Shown here: in pieces, positions 34,736-45,900 of the stretch
Layout of the letters: the number at the start of each line of letters is the position of its first letter
How positions within the stretch are numbered: the first letter of the stretch is position 1
NCBI GenBank assembly: GCA_029378245.1
Contig: JARKIF010000005.1
Location: 1,612,001-1,676,000, forward strand
Source of the DNA: Roridomyces roridus
Taxonomy: Eukaryota > Basidiomycota > Agaricomycetes > Agaricales > Mycenaceae
Direction: 5' to 3'
Length of the DNA stretch: 64,000 nucleotides
The notes under the pieces: model-generated
Database searches by the model: none
The model's input: only the letters and a program-made list of their open reading frames with translations
Told to the model about the DNA's origin: nothing
Translations under genes and position numbers: made by a program

Positions 34736-35496
34736 CAGCAAAACCTGATTTCCGCTGTAGCAACTGTAGCCGGCGTATCAAATTGTAGCAAAACCCCGAC
34801 TCTGTAGAAATCTGTAGTTTCACACAACTATGTAGCAATCTGTAGTTCTGTGGTTTTATGTAGACTTATGTACCATGACCACAATAATCTAGTGAAAATC
34901 CCAATGCTCATATGCTTCAAGGTGTGGTCATTCAGGTTCAAGGCTTGGTATCCTCCATTGGAAAGCAATTAGAAATTTGAAGTGCTCAACTATATATACT
35001 AGCCCAAGCAGATTTAATTGACTTTTAAATCAGTTTTGACCTCCCTCCCAATACTAGAGTGGTGTCAAGACCAAAACCACTGAGTTGGATGTAAGGGAAT
35101 GTTCAGCCGGTACAGATTATTTGAAAGTGCCAAATGCGGGGGTCAGCATATGGTAAAGCTGAGTTGTACCACCACAAAGCCTGCTTAGTCTAGTGGTTAA
35201 GCTCTCAGATGTTGCCATCAACAACTCTTCAGTGGTCACGAGTTCAAGTCCCGTTGGTGGCAAACATTGAAATTGGTCCACTAGCCAGTGGCTGGTTAGG
35301 ATGAGCTGCAACTGATAAATTTTGCATTCCTTCTCATTGATTTCTCAAATATTCCACTACATGCTACGTATTTTGAACTCTCCTACAGATTGAAATACAG
35401 AGTCCTACGGAGAGCTACAGAGAGGGTACCCTTGCTACAGCACTACAGTTACTACAAATGCTCTGTATCTCTACATAGTGGACCCAGGGTTTGCTG
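34736..35496. mobile_element. 761-bp MITE with CAGCAAAACC termini, AT target duplication
   Basis: Left end CAGCAAAACCTG; right end inverted CAGCAAACCCTG. AT flanks both sides (34734-34735 and 35497-35498). Both ends are crowded with TGTAG (left) and CTACA (right) words, giving extended imperfect inverted repeats. No coding capacity. A tRNA-like SINE lies inside at 35180-35265. Confidence 0.7.
35180..35265 (+). repeat. tRNA-derived SINE-like element
   Basis: A-box-like TTAGTCTAGTGGTTAAGC (35185-35202) and B-box-like GAGTTCAAGTCCC (35240-35252). These are close to eukaryotic tRNA consensus, but the 5' and 3' arms do not pair into an acceptor stem. Confidence 0.6.
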
Positions 35497-35834
35497 ATGG
35501 AGATTGGAGGGAGATTGATGGAAAGGAAATCCAGCAAGCAAACCGGCGCGGTCCCCGGTGGATATAGATTCTCCGAGTCGATCGTGATCGCCGTGAGAGT
35601 GGTTTTTATTTTAAGAGGACCCAAAAACATTTGTGATGCAATATCGTCATCCGTGGGTGTGAGTGGTGCAGTACACCGGAGGCACTGGTGTGATGGGGGC
35701 CGGGGCTGATGGGGGATTTGATGGGGGATCGGCCGAGATCGGATTTCCCTTAACGAGCATCTCTTGATGTAAATAGTTGAAGGGAAGGTTCTTTTGGTGT
35801 TATCAAACCCCTCCTTCTGCCTATCTCTGTACAT

Positions 35835-36214
35835 TGAGTATCATCATCTCCCATCTGTGCAGGAACTTGACTGATTTGCATCACTTGGAGTGCTGTACCT
35901 TTTGGGAATCCCGTTCACGGCTTGAGGATAAGCAGGTATCCTTCACGGTGTCTGGATCAGGTAGGTCCATGAAGGCAGCACACTGAACGATGGCCGGTGA
36001 ATGGATAGCCCTCCACGGAGGGGCGAGAACAGATCCCCTTGAAGGGTAACCCGTCTAATGGAGCCCCTCCAGCGCCTGCCATGGAAGGCATCTCATTTTG
36101 CGCCAACCATTGATCTCACTTCCTTCACTGGTGTAGCTCCATTGATAACCTTCAACATTGGACTGATCTTCAAGTTCCAGATCCGACTTCACGTATGATA
36201 AAAGATCCTCTAGC
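35835..36214. other. Upstream region of the KDZ gene, no gene seen
   Basis: 380 bp without a convincing ORF. It may contain the promoter of the gene at 36215. I saw no terminal inverted repeat matching the region right of 49220. Confidence 0.4.
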
Positions 36215-39200
36215 ATGTTAGCCATCCACATCCTTGAGCGTCTTGCCTCGCACCCTGCCTTGGCTCAACATTTACAACTTCCACAAATAGAGGCTTTTCT
36301 GCATCTTACCAAACACATCTGGCCTGAAATCGTCGGAAAGAATGAACGACTTCCAATAGTGCTACCGGTGCCCATGGCGTCTTTCATCTCCGCATCTCTG
36401 GCCCTCGATTCCCAACTTGTTCAGCTATCATGGGCTGCATTCGGAGATGTTGCTGCTTGGTTTCAGCAAGAGCCTGAGCAGAGACCTCTTGACGATGAAT
36501 TCCGGCTTCATGCAGAACAACATGGAATGAGTAAGTCTACCAAAGCAATACCGTGGTACATTCTGAACTTGATTAGGTGCTGAGCCCCTGCTGGCACCGG
36601 TTACGAGGTGCCCAAGAAAGAACTGCCAGCACCAGATGTTGACCCATCCTGTGTACGCACCGGGACGCCTCTTTACGCTGAGGCGTGGTGTGTTGCCTGT
36701 TGTCTACCAGTCTCTCTATTGTCGCTGTAAGATTGTTTCCATCACCGTAGACAACTGAACTGAAGCAATAATTGAAGCTTGCCACACGCGATATTATCCG
36801 AATTACTATGTACAAGATGCAGAAAAGCAGAATGCGACTAGGGTCTACTACACCTCTGACGTGCCAAAATTCATTCATGTCACATCATCCACCTTTGTTG
36901 AACCTGAGCTCTGTGTGCATTTTGAAATGCAGATGGCTATGGCGCAGTTAGTGCCTGAATTTTTAGAGGGGGAGGAGAGCTGCTGACCTGATATCACAGC
37001 GCATCTGCCTCTGCTATTGCCCGGATATACAACCTTGCTTTAGGGCATTCAAATATTCCCAACTCCTCCAGTCTTGCACATAGTCTAGATGGAGAGCTTG
37101 TGCTAGACTGCTTCTTTCAGAACGCCGTGCTTCGGGACAAATCACGGCGGCGTGAGGTGCTACAGTTACCACACTCTGGATCTCAGCGCCATCGACTGGA
37201 TGCAGCCCTTCACGAGCGTAATTATCGCATGATTGGCACTGGCCAAGAATTCTGGGCGCATAAATGTGATAAATGCGCCAAGGTCTATCAAGGTGCAGAC
37301 AGTAATTATTGTACGTGCTTTGCTCTTGCATTATTCACTGCTGGGTTGTTGCTCAAGCCTTATTACTACAGACCTTTGCACTGGGGGTATTCATGACGGC
37401 GTCACCGTCCAGATGGCAACATGCAAAGTCCATGACTGCACGGAAATGATGCAGTCACAAAAGCATACATTCTGCGGTACTCATTTTAAACGGAACACCG
37501 TTTGTTACATTAATGGTTGTGACCGACCGGTGGAGAAGGATTTCAAGACCTGCAACATCCAGGAACCACCTAATGGGCCCAACAAACCTTGCCAATAGGC
37601 AAGGCACCATACATCTGTGGTGCCTTGCTAGTTAGCAGTGAAACTGTTAAAATGGCTATGGCTGAAGAAATAACCGAAGAAATGCTGAAGAAATGTTGGA
37701 CACCAAGTCCACTTGACTTGGTGGTGGACAAGTCCCCTGGTAGCCGGCCGAGGTCCACCGGCTTCTCGGCCGTTCATCAAAGCGATCAAGAATTGATGGG
37801 ATCAAAAAAAGCGCATTTTGCATGGCATGACCAGGTCACCCCAGGTGGCAACTGAATCACACTGCCGGGTGATTCCATCAATTATTGATGGCATCAACGA
37901 CAACTGAAGTTGTGGAGAAACCCCGGGGCTATAAGAGCTGTCAGTCAACTTGTACCTCCAGATGTCCCCATCATTTCAAAAATGCAAGACAATCATGTCA
38001 TCTCAGTGGTAACTGGTAAGGATAAGTATGGGTCCAGATGACCCCCAAGGGAGCCTCATTAATGTCTGCCTTTTCTACTTGTATGTGTGTTTCTTTCCCT
38101 TTATCCTGTTTTTGCTGTGGTCTGCAGTTCAACTCCCCCTCCCTCCATTCTTTTTTCTCTGCCAGTGTGAACATCTGTCCCCAATCCTTACATTGATCTA
38201 TTTGAGCAAAGAAAGATTCCCACTTGCTCATGTGGACCTACATGTGTGGCTAATCAGACTCTTTTGATGTCGAGTCCTAATTTGGACTACTACTCCAAGT
38301 GGCCCAAAAAGGAAGTTTTGCTCAATGCACCCACTGCATGCAACTCTGTACAGCAATAAATGTCAGAAGGGACTCTATAGGTGTAATAATGTGATTTGAC
38401 AGCCTCAAATGCCCATAGGGAAGCAATGGCAAACTGATACATCAGTCTTTGTTGTGCAGAGGAAGTCCTTGTTATTCCATGACTCCTTGCTCTCCAGTCT
38501 TGCTGAAAGACATTATAACTTACTCATTGGTTGTCCCTGACCCTCTGAATTCCTTGTACCTGAAGTCTATGCTACAATATGTATGAGAGACAGCAGGTTT
38601 GATTGGAGATCAATTTGGAGTTAGAGGCCCTTTCCCCTTGACAGGATAATCTAGACAGTAGATCTAAATTTTGTTTGAGACTCCACAATCATGAATCAGT
38701 GCAGTCCTGAGGTCAGTGTGATGCATGGATGTTGAAATAACTCAGTTTGACTCTGGCAGTGATACAGTGCTATCCCTCAGGCTGGGAGTGTCCCTGGGAT
38801 GCCAACTTGTATTATCTTGATGAGGTATCTCAGAGGACCCATAATACCATGGGAGATCACACTTTGAGTGCTGTAGATTCTTTGAACTAGGGAGATCAAC
38901 TTTAGAGTGATCAGTGAATTATGGCTCAAGGGGTTGGTCAAATGGGCTGATGGAGGGCTCAAATGAACTCTCCTAGGTCACAGCATTCAGAATACATATA
39001 GTTTTTTATGGGTTGACCCTTTGGTTGTTGAGTTATGAAGATTTGAACACTTTCATCATGAACACACCACTGCTCATAAATGCTACTCAAGTTGCTCTCG
39101 GGTTCAACCATTCCTCATGCAATTCTCAGTCAATCTGAGAGAATGAAGACATATTCTGAGCCAGATTTTGAAGGGGAATCCATTTCTCATATCCCCAGAA

Positions 39201-41468
39201 GCTGAAACTCACCCTGAGACTCAATATCAAAGGAATGATCTACATTTGATCATGTACATATCTCAGCTTTCTGAGGTTCTCTTGATCAGTATTCTGGAAT
39301 CAAACTAATATTTGAGCCTCAGGATGGTCCCCCACCCTGGTTTTATGAGTACCTTGCCCAGGGATAAGGAGGAATGCCACAAACATGAACATGGGGGATG
39401 TTGGAGTTCAACATTGCCTTGGTCTTCCAGGTAAGAGTAGCAACCTACCCCAGAGTCTTTTTATGGTGCCAATATACCTTGTGGATAAAGAGATCAAGGT
39501 CTGTGGTGTGAGACTGGCCTCATACATCATCATCAGCTTGGAGATCATGGCCTCTGAAATGCCCTTAGTATCACTCTCAGGCAAGACATACTGTATCAAT
39601 GGTGAGTGTATGTACCTCCCCTACCCATCTGAGCTTAAGAAGGGCAACTGGGAAACCTATCTTGACATGTTATTATAGTTTCAACAAAAATCAGCTTGTG
39701 TGGCTGTTATAGGCAGGTTCCAGCCTCTCTCTGCACCCAATAGCATCCTATACCATGACTAACATATCAAGGTAGACCCTTGCTTGTCTAAATGACACAT
39801 AATCTCACTCAGTGGACAAAGGATGACTGAAAAACCGGAAGATTTCCTTTCTGGGACTTGGGAGTAGTGGCCAAGCTGGCACAAACACAGTGGAAAGACA
39901 CTGATGCTGGGTGTAAATGGGTAGTAGTACCAACTGGAACTCAGTAATATGGTAGTAAGATGTTCAAAAGTAGTTGAGGCAGCCTGTATACAGATTTGGA
40001 AGCCACAAAATAAAGAAGGTGTCCTTAGGGGATTGATCTTGAGACCTTGGGCAAAACGGTAAGATGAGAAACAGGACATATAACCATTAGACTAGAGCAA
40101 GCACATTAGGTGTGTGGTTGGGTATAGCCATGGGTGGGGGAATGGCTCACAGAGCAGCCTTTATCTAACATCACCCACTGATTGCTCACTGTTCTGGGTT
40201 TTGTGAGTGATGGAGGTATGTCCAGGTACAAGTTCATGACAACTCTGGTAGCCCTTCACTCGCTCTACAACTCCGGTTTTTCTGATGGCATCAATAATTG
40301 ATGTGATTGTCCGGCACTGTTATTTAGTTGCCAACTTTGATGACTTCGACTTGCCATGTACATTGCGCCTTTTTGATCCCATCAATTATTGATGACCTTT
40401 GATGAGTGGCCGAGAAGCCGGTGGACCTCGGCCGGCCACCAGGGGACTTGTCCACCACCAAGTCAAGTGGACTTGGTGTCCAGTATTTCTTCAGCATTTC
40501 TTCAGTTATTTCTTCAGCCATAGCCATTTTAACAGTTTCACTGCTAACTAGCAAGGCACCACAGATGTATGGTGCCTTGCCTATTGGCAGGGGTTGTTGG
40601 GCCCATTAGGTGCCAGGAACACCGTGCCCATGAGCTCGCCAAAAAATTGAAAAGCTCATCAATGTTTCAGCTAAACAATCGACTTCACAAAGCGGGTATT
40701 CAGAAAGTCCCAGCTGCCGGGGCCTCTTTGACATCGACTGCCACGACTCCATTGGCTCCAACTGTGGCCCCAGCTCCAACAGTCAACCCTAAGGTTAAGG
40801 GCCGATACACGCGTAACTGGACCAACAATGAACAATTGTTTGTTCGCCCTTGTGGCGTCATAATCAATAGGGCAACCTTTTACGGATCAGAGGGGCTCAC
40901 AGGTGTTGTGGTCAGCCTCTCTGTTCTCTGATGGCCGAAACACTGCTCAATATCTTCATACAGGCGTTTTTAAAAGCCACGTTTCCTTCCAAATATCCAG
41001 GCGCTCTGCCGTCATACATTTTTTACGATAACAATTGTTCACTTCAGAAACATCTTGAAGCGTCGGGAGACCACTACTTTGACAGGGTGGGTCTCCCGGT
41101 GGACGTATGGCATTTCAAGTGCAAGCACAAGGAAGGAGATATGTATTGCCAAGTACATTGCAATCCGGCCAGGTTTGAAGATTTGATTGGCCCGGATGGC
41201 CAGTGGGTTTTCAACTCCTCTGCGGCGGAGCAGAGCAACGCTTGGTTTGGAAAGTTCAAGAGGGTAGTTCAGGAGATGAATCCTATCCGGTAAGTTGTTC
41301 CTGACATGTTGCGGTATTCTTATTCTTATTCTTATTCTTATTGATAGATACTCGTTTTATTTGGATGAAATGATTGCAATCAGGAATAGATGGATTGTAC
41401 AGGATCTCAGAAAGGAAGGACATCGCCCGGGATGGATGCCAGAGGAAATTCTATTAGCTACCCGTTGA
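36215..41468 (+). CDS. KDZ-transposon gene with CxC5/CxC6 cysteine clusters, interrupted
   Basis: Exons 36215-36530, 36577-36726, 36778-36946, 37000-37310, 37372-37566 plus 40621-40910, 40964-41289 and 41348-41468 give 625 residues once the insert at 37567-40612 and one target copy are left out. The N-terminal helical domain (LPIVLPVPMASFISASLAL, QLSWAAFGDVAAW) leads into the CxC5 cluster (TRCPRKNCQHQML, LFTLRRGVLPVVYQSLYCRS, CHTRYYPNYY). CxC6 follows (CKVHDCTEMM, FCGTHFKRNTVCYINGCDRP, TCNIQEHRAHE). The end has YIFYDNNCSLQKHLE, LPVDVWHFKCKHKEGDMYCQ and SSAAEQSNAWFGKFK. These are known from genes of Kyakuja-Dileera-Zisupton transposons in basidiomycetes. Apart from the insert no frameshift or stop is seen. 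Confidence 0.88.
37567..40612. mobile_element. 3,046-bp non-autonomous TIR element with 8-bp target duplication
   Basis: Ends CACCTAATGGGCCCAACAA at both sides in inverted orientation. The inverted repeats run about 330 bp; the first 220 are nearly identical. CCAGGAAC is duplicated at 37559-37566 and 40613-40620. The inner 2.4 kb has no substantial ORF and includes a tRNA-like body at about 40034-40100. An 8-bp duplication fits hAT, P or KDZ/Zisupton-type elements; the superfamily is open. It sits inside the CxC6 exon of the KDZ gene. Confidence 0.9.
40034..40100 (-). repeat. tRNA-derived SINE-like element
   Basis: On the minus strand, A-box-like TAGTCTAATGGTTATATG followed about 40 bp later by B-box-like GTCTCAAGATCAATCCCC. 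Lies inside the TIR element. Confidence 0.5.
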
Positions 41469-41706
41469 TGGACTCTGTACTGGAAAAAGAAATCTCCGAA
41501 CCATCGTCTTCCTCACTGCCCTGGTTCTCCAACTCGTCAATACTTCCCTCGCTATCTCCAAAATCCTCAGGTACACTGATGTCATCCTCATCAGGAAACA
41601 TATGCATACCGTATGGGCCACTGTCGCACATAATGTCCCAAGCGTTATCCTGACTACCGCCCACATCCTGGTGAATCAGGCAGAGTGCTGCCTCTGGCAC
41701 CAAGAC

Positions 41707-42181
41707 TGTCACGACAAGACTTGTTTCACGCGTCCAACAGCGGTAAGATGCTGCGGATTGGGTAGTGCGCTACTAAAGCTCGTAAAATGAACTGAATAAA
41801 AGTCTAGGAGAAGGTACAGAATACGACGACTAGCTACTGCTTTTATACTACAAGGAATAAATCTACGATGCTACACTAATTGTCCTGGTGTCCAACATGC
41901 GCTATTGTCTCGCGCCTTTGTCGTCTCCTATTGTCGTGTCTCCACCGTGTCCTTCATAGAAGCCTGTCATGATCGGACAGTTCACTAATCGGAAACTCCT
42001 TCCCACATCCATGCTGTCGTTCATAAATATGAAACTATCCCACGTCTTTAAATAATGTCTTCCTCGGCTTCTTCCTCAATCCGATCGAGACGGGGTTCCC
42101 AGGACTTTAACGCTGTACGGCGCCAATGCTTATCTGGTTTATTTGGCGTTGTCACGTGCGCAAATAGATCAGCGCGTGACA
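41707..42181 (-). repeat. 3' LTR of chromovirus copy 2
   Basis: 475 bp. Contains the last codons and stop (42048-42050) of the pol frame. Preceded on the minus strand by the polypurine tract AGAGAGGGGGTAA. Confidence 0.96.
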
Positions 42182-42905
42182 TTACCCCCTCTCTAGGATC
42201 GACGTCCTCGTCGATGTCGACAAAATGATTTTCATCGTGAATAAATAATTTCTTCTTTAAATATGGTTGGAATTCCTCTTTTGGGACGAATCTCTTGCAT
42301 TCGCCGTCCCAAAATCCAGCCGGGAGCGTGGGTAGCGCCCTGACGTCAATGCTGTGTTCCCTGTTATATTTGTCCAACAGCTTTTTCGCATGCGTCAAGT
42401 TACGCGATGGTTCCCACGTCCTTTCTCCCATCGGATAGTTTTTCCACTTTATTAAATATTGAAACCCGCGTCCCATCTTGCGGTGTTTCAGTATCTCCTC
42501 CACCTCGTACTCCTCCTCGCCGGATATGATTTTCGGCGGCGGCCGCTTCTCCCTTCGATTCTCGGGTGGTTCCGTATACGGTGTGAGAATCGCCTCGTTG
42601 AACACCGGATGTGACTTGTCCGTGCTCGGCAATTTCAACCTATAGGAAGATGCCCCGACTTTCTCCAGGACCTCATACGGCCCGAGCCTCCTATCTCCCA
42701 GCTTCTTCGAGGGTCTATCCGTCTGGATGTTTGTCGCCTCAATCCAGACCTTATCTCCTTTTTTAAATACCGGCGCTGGTCGCCGTTGTAAATTGTATGA
42801 TTTTTCCATCGTTTTCTGTGTTTTTTCTAATGCCGCGGTCGCCTCATCACAGATCTTTTTCATTTTCTTGCCGAACTCGTTGGCTGCCTCGTTCCTCGTC
42901 TCCAC
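42048..42905 (-). CDS. pol: C-terminal pol part with chromodomain, copy 2
   Basis: 285 codons in the frame that follows integrase. The N-terminal part is the integrase C-terminal region (GPYEVLEKVGASSYRLKLP). A chromodomain reads YEVEEILKHRKMGRGFQYLI, KWKNYPMGERTWEPSRNLT and HAKKLLDKY with the aromatic residues kept; in chromoviruses this domain directs integration to modified chromatin. About 45 codons at the end lie inside the 3' LTR. It is separated from the main pol ORF by a one-base shift near 42977. Confidence 0.92.
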   Translation of the reverse strand: METRNEAANEFGKKMKKICDEATAALEKTQKTMEKSYNLQRRPAPVFKKGDKVWIEATNIQTDRPSKKLGDRRLGPYEVLEKVGASSYRLKLPSTDKSHPVFNEAILTPYTEPPENRREKRPPPKIISGEEEYEVEEILKHRKMGRGFQYLIKWKNYPMGERTWEPSRNLTHAKKLLDKYNREHSIDVRALPTLPAGFWDGECKRFVPKEEFQPYLKKKLFIHDENHFVDIDEDVDPREGVMSRADLFAHVTTPNKPDKHWRRTALKSWEPRLDRIEEEAEEDII

Positions 42906-45900
42906 GGCGTTCTCGATCCCTTTCCAAGGGTGATAGCCGGTATTTAAATAGAACGGCGAGGCCTTTGTTGCCTGAACTGGCCTTATCGTTGTAACAGAAC
43001 TCCGCTAGGGAGAGCCACTCGGCCCAGTCCGTCTGGTGATAATTGATAAATATGCGGAGATATTTCTCGATTTCCTGGTTCATCCGTTCCGTCTGCCCGT
43101 CGGTTATCGGATGGTGTGCCGTACTCGGGTTCATTTCGATCCCCAGGATCTTATTGAGCTCCCTCATAAAGCCTCCTACATATCTCGGATCCCGATCCGA
43201 GATGATCTTTCGGGGTACCCCGTGATATCTAATCACGCGGTCACGTGTCAAACGCGCAACTCCTTCAGCCGTGATCTCCATGGTCGTGGGCTCCACGTGA
43301 ATCATCTTGCTGAAGGTGTCGACCCAGACTTGAATCGCATTGTGACCGTTGCTAATTGGTAACGGTCCGATCAAGTCCATCGAAATGATCTGCCAGGGTC
43401 CTTCCGCAATCTTGTGCGGGTTCAGCTTGCCCTGCTTGTGCCGAAGAACTCGTGACCTCTGGCACGCTTCGCACGACTTTACATACTCGGAAACATTGTT
43501 GCCGAGCTTCGGCCACCAGTAGTTTCGTTCAACGAGTTCCTGGGTCCGGTTCCCTCCGGGGTGTCCCACTATCGCCGGATCGTGGTGAAGTCCAATAATT
43601 TTATTTCTAAGTTCCGTGTTATGCGGAACGTAAATAAGGCCATTGTAATAAACAATGCCGTCCTCCTCCTCCCATCTAGGGAGCTTCTTTAGTAAGGCAG
43701 ACCTAACGCTGCCGTCCCTTTTGCGTTCCGCTCGGATCTCTTCCAAAAGATCCTTCTCGATGCCTTCGAGCGTGATCTCCTGCGCTCGGAAATATTCGGG
43801 TTTAAGCAAGACGATTTCCTGATTATCTTCCTTCCCCTGGTCATGATCCGCCCTGCGGGATAATAAATCGGCCTGCTTATTCAAAGCTCCGGGCCGGTGC
43901 CGTAACGAGAAGTCGTACTGCGACAACTCGATGATCCATCGTGCCTGCCTACGATTGATTTTCTGCGGCTTTTTGAAGTACTGGAGGTTCTTGTGATCCG
44001 TCAGAACCTCGAACGTGTGCCTTGCACCGAGTAGGAATTGCCTCCACTCATCAAGAGCGAGCATGATTGCGAGCATCTCCTTGTCATAGATCTCGTAATT
44101 TCTTTCGGTGTCGCTCATGCCGTGAGACATGAAAGCGACCGGCCTCCAGCTTCCTTCTTGGAGCTGGCTGAGCACTGCTCCAACCGCTCCGTCCGACGCG
44201 TCGGCCTCAAGCCGATATTCCCCGTCATCCGTCGGCAACGCCAGGATGACATCCTCCGCGATCCGTTCCTTCAATTGGTTGATCGCCTTCTCCTGTTCCG
44301 GTCCCCAGGACCACGCAACCTTCCCCGTCAGCCTAGTGAGGGGCCTGGCAATGTCGGCAAAGCCGCGGACAAATCGCTGATAAAAGTTAACAAAGCCAAG
44401 GAACGCCTGCACTTGTTTGACGTTCTTTGGCATCGGCCACTCCATGATCCCTTTGATTTTCACCGGGTCCATCCGCATGGAGTTGTGAGAAATAATAACC
44501 CCGAGATATTCGATCTCCGTCTTCTCGAATTCACACTTCTCGGGTTTCAAGAATAATTTATTCTTCTCTAATGTCTCCAGGACGCGTGAAACAATCCGTC
44601 TATGCTCCTCCAGGGAGTCCGTGTAAATGAAAATGTCGTCTAGGTATACAATCACATGGCCTTCGTTGATGAGATCCCGAAGAATATCGTTCATCATTGT
44701 TTGGAACGTGGCTGGTGAGTTGGTCAACCCAAAGAACATGACAAGCGGTTCGAACAATCCCCGATTGGTCCGAAAAGCCGCTTTCCATTCGTCTCCTTCC
44801 TTGATCCGCACGTTGTTGTAACCCCAACGTATGTCAAGCTTGGAGAAGAATCTCGCTCCTCGGAGTTTGTTGACCAGCTCCGAGATCAGAGGTAACAGGT
44901 ACTTGTTCTTCACCGTCATCTCATTGAGCTTCCGGTAATCCTGTACCGGTCGAAGGGACCCGTCCTTCTTTTTAATAAAAAAGAATGCCGAAGCCATCGG
45001 CGACTTGGATGGTCTGATCCGTCCACTCTTGAGATTCTCTTCAAGAAACTCGTTCAGCTTTTCTTGTTCGCCTAACGAGAGTGGATAGATCTTGCAATCG
45101 ACAGCCTTTGATCCGGGCTTTAATTCGATCACATGATCCCAAGGCCGCTTTTCCGGCAACGAGTCAAAAGACTCTTTTGCGAAAACCTTGACGTACTCCC
45201 GATATTGCTCCGGGATCTTGTCTTCCGTCAATTTTTCCTTTTCTGCCGAAGCCTGTTCGGCCATCTGCTGTGCCTGCGTTGCCTTGCTCCGCAGCTCCAC
45301 AACAGGCGCAAAGTCGACCAACAGGATCGACTCGCCTTCTTCCACCGCTTCCTCCCGTGTGACACCTTTTCCGGACTCCAGTCCCGTCATGCCACACTCA
45401 GCCGGACATCGGCTGAACTTCATGGTCTGGTCCCGCCAGTTGATCTCTGGGTTGTGTTTAAACAACCAATCGTACCCAATAAATACACGTGCTTTGCCTA
45501 AGCCCGTGATCAGGAACTTCTGTCTTTCGACATGTGGGCCGATAGACATGATCATCTCTACGTAATGAGTGATCTTGCCTTTGGTGTTCTCGGTCCCGTC
45601 GGCATTCCTGGCCACAATCGGCATGTCGAGTTTTTTAAGCTCGAAGCCTTCGGCCTTGGCATAGTCCCTGTCCATGCACGTGGTGGTACACCCGTTGTCC
45701 AGCAACGCACGAATAGAACGTGTTTTCCCCGTGTCCAGTGCTTCTAGCTGGACTGCCACCAACATCTCATGGTGGACACGTTGCCTTTGGAACTCACGCA
45801 GCTCCTGAGCTAGGCGTTGTTCCGTCTCTCCCATAGCACGGCGTGCTAGCCATTGTGTGGCCTCTTTCTTCCTGAGACCGAACGGCACCCGTGTATGCTT

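Larger units (their letters stand above)
33618..35630 (-). pseudogene. PD-(D/E)XK-like nuclease-fold gene split by a MITE
   Basis: Exons 34581-34735, 34063-34525 and 33618-34010 keep frame (336 residues). Core motif: WPDGILYDENDPKMSIEAKT (D...ExK spacing of PD-(D/E)XK enzymes), then HMIMQIWTQMVTNELDKCAI and YFFFRKGKTLYMSP. A further N-terminal part lies beyond the MITE: MFLGPLKIKTTLTAITIDS onward from ATG 35630, reaching PPIS at 35499. Taking out 34736-35496 plus one AT joins PPIS to MSPIYKKG in frame. Similar REase-fold domains occur in fungal Crinkler-like and kinase-linked families; a nuclease role is inference. It may still be transcribed from an internal start at 34735. Confidence 0.6.

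Noticed and set aside
35180..35265. Possible functional tRNA gene
   Set aside because: A and B boxes fit, but the 5' and 3' arms cannot form an acceptor stem; treated as a SINE-like body. The same holds for the other five tRNA-like bodies.
37900..40290. Coding capacity inside the 3-kb TIR element
   Set aside because: Only ORFs under 110 codons without motifs; the element is non-autonomous.
41313..41342. TTATTC microsatellite as a feature of its own
   Set aside because: It lies within the last intron of the KDZ gene and is a short simple repeat without further meaning.
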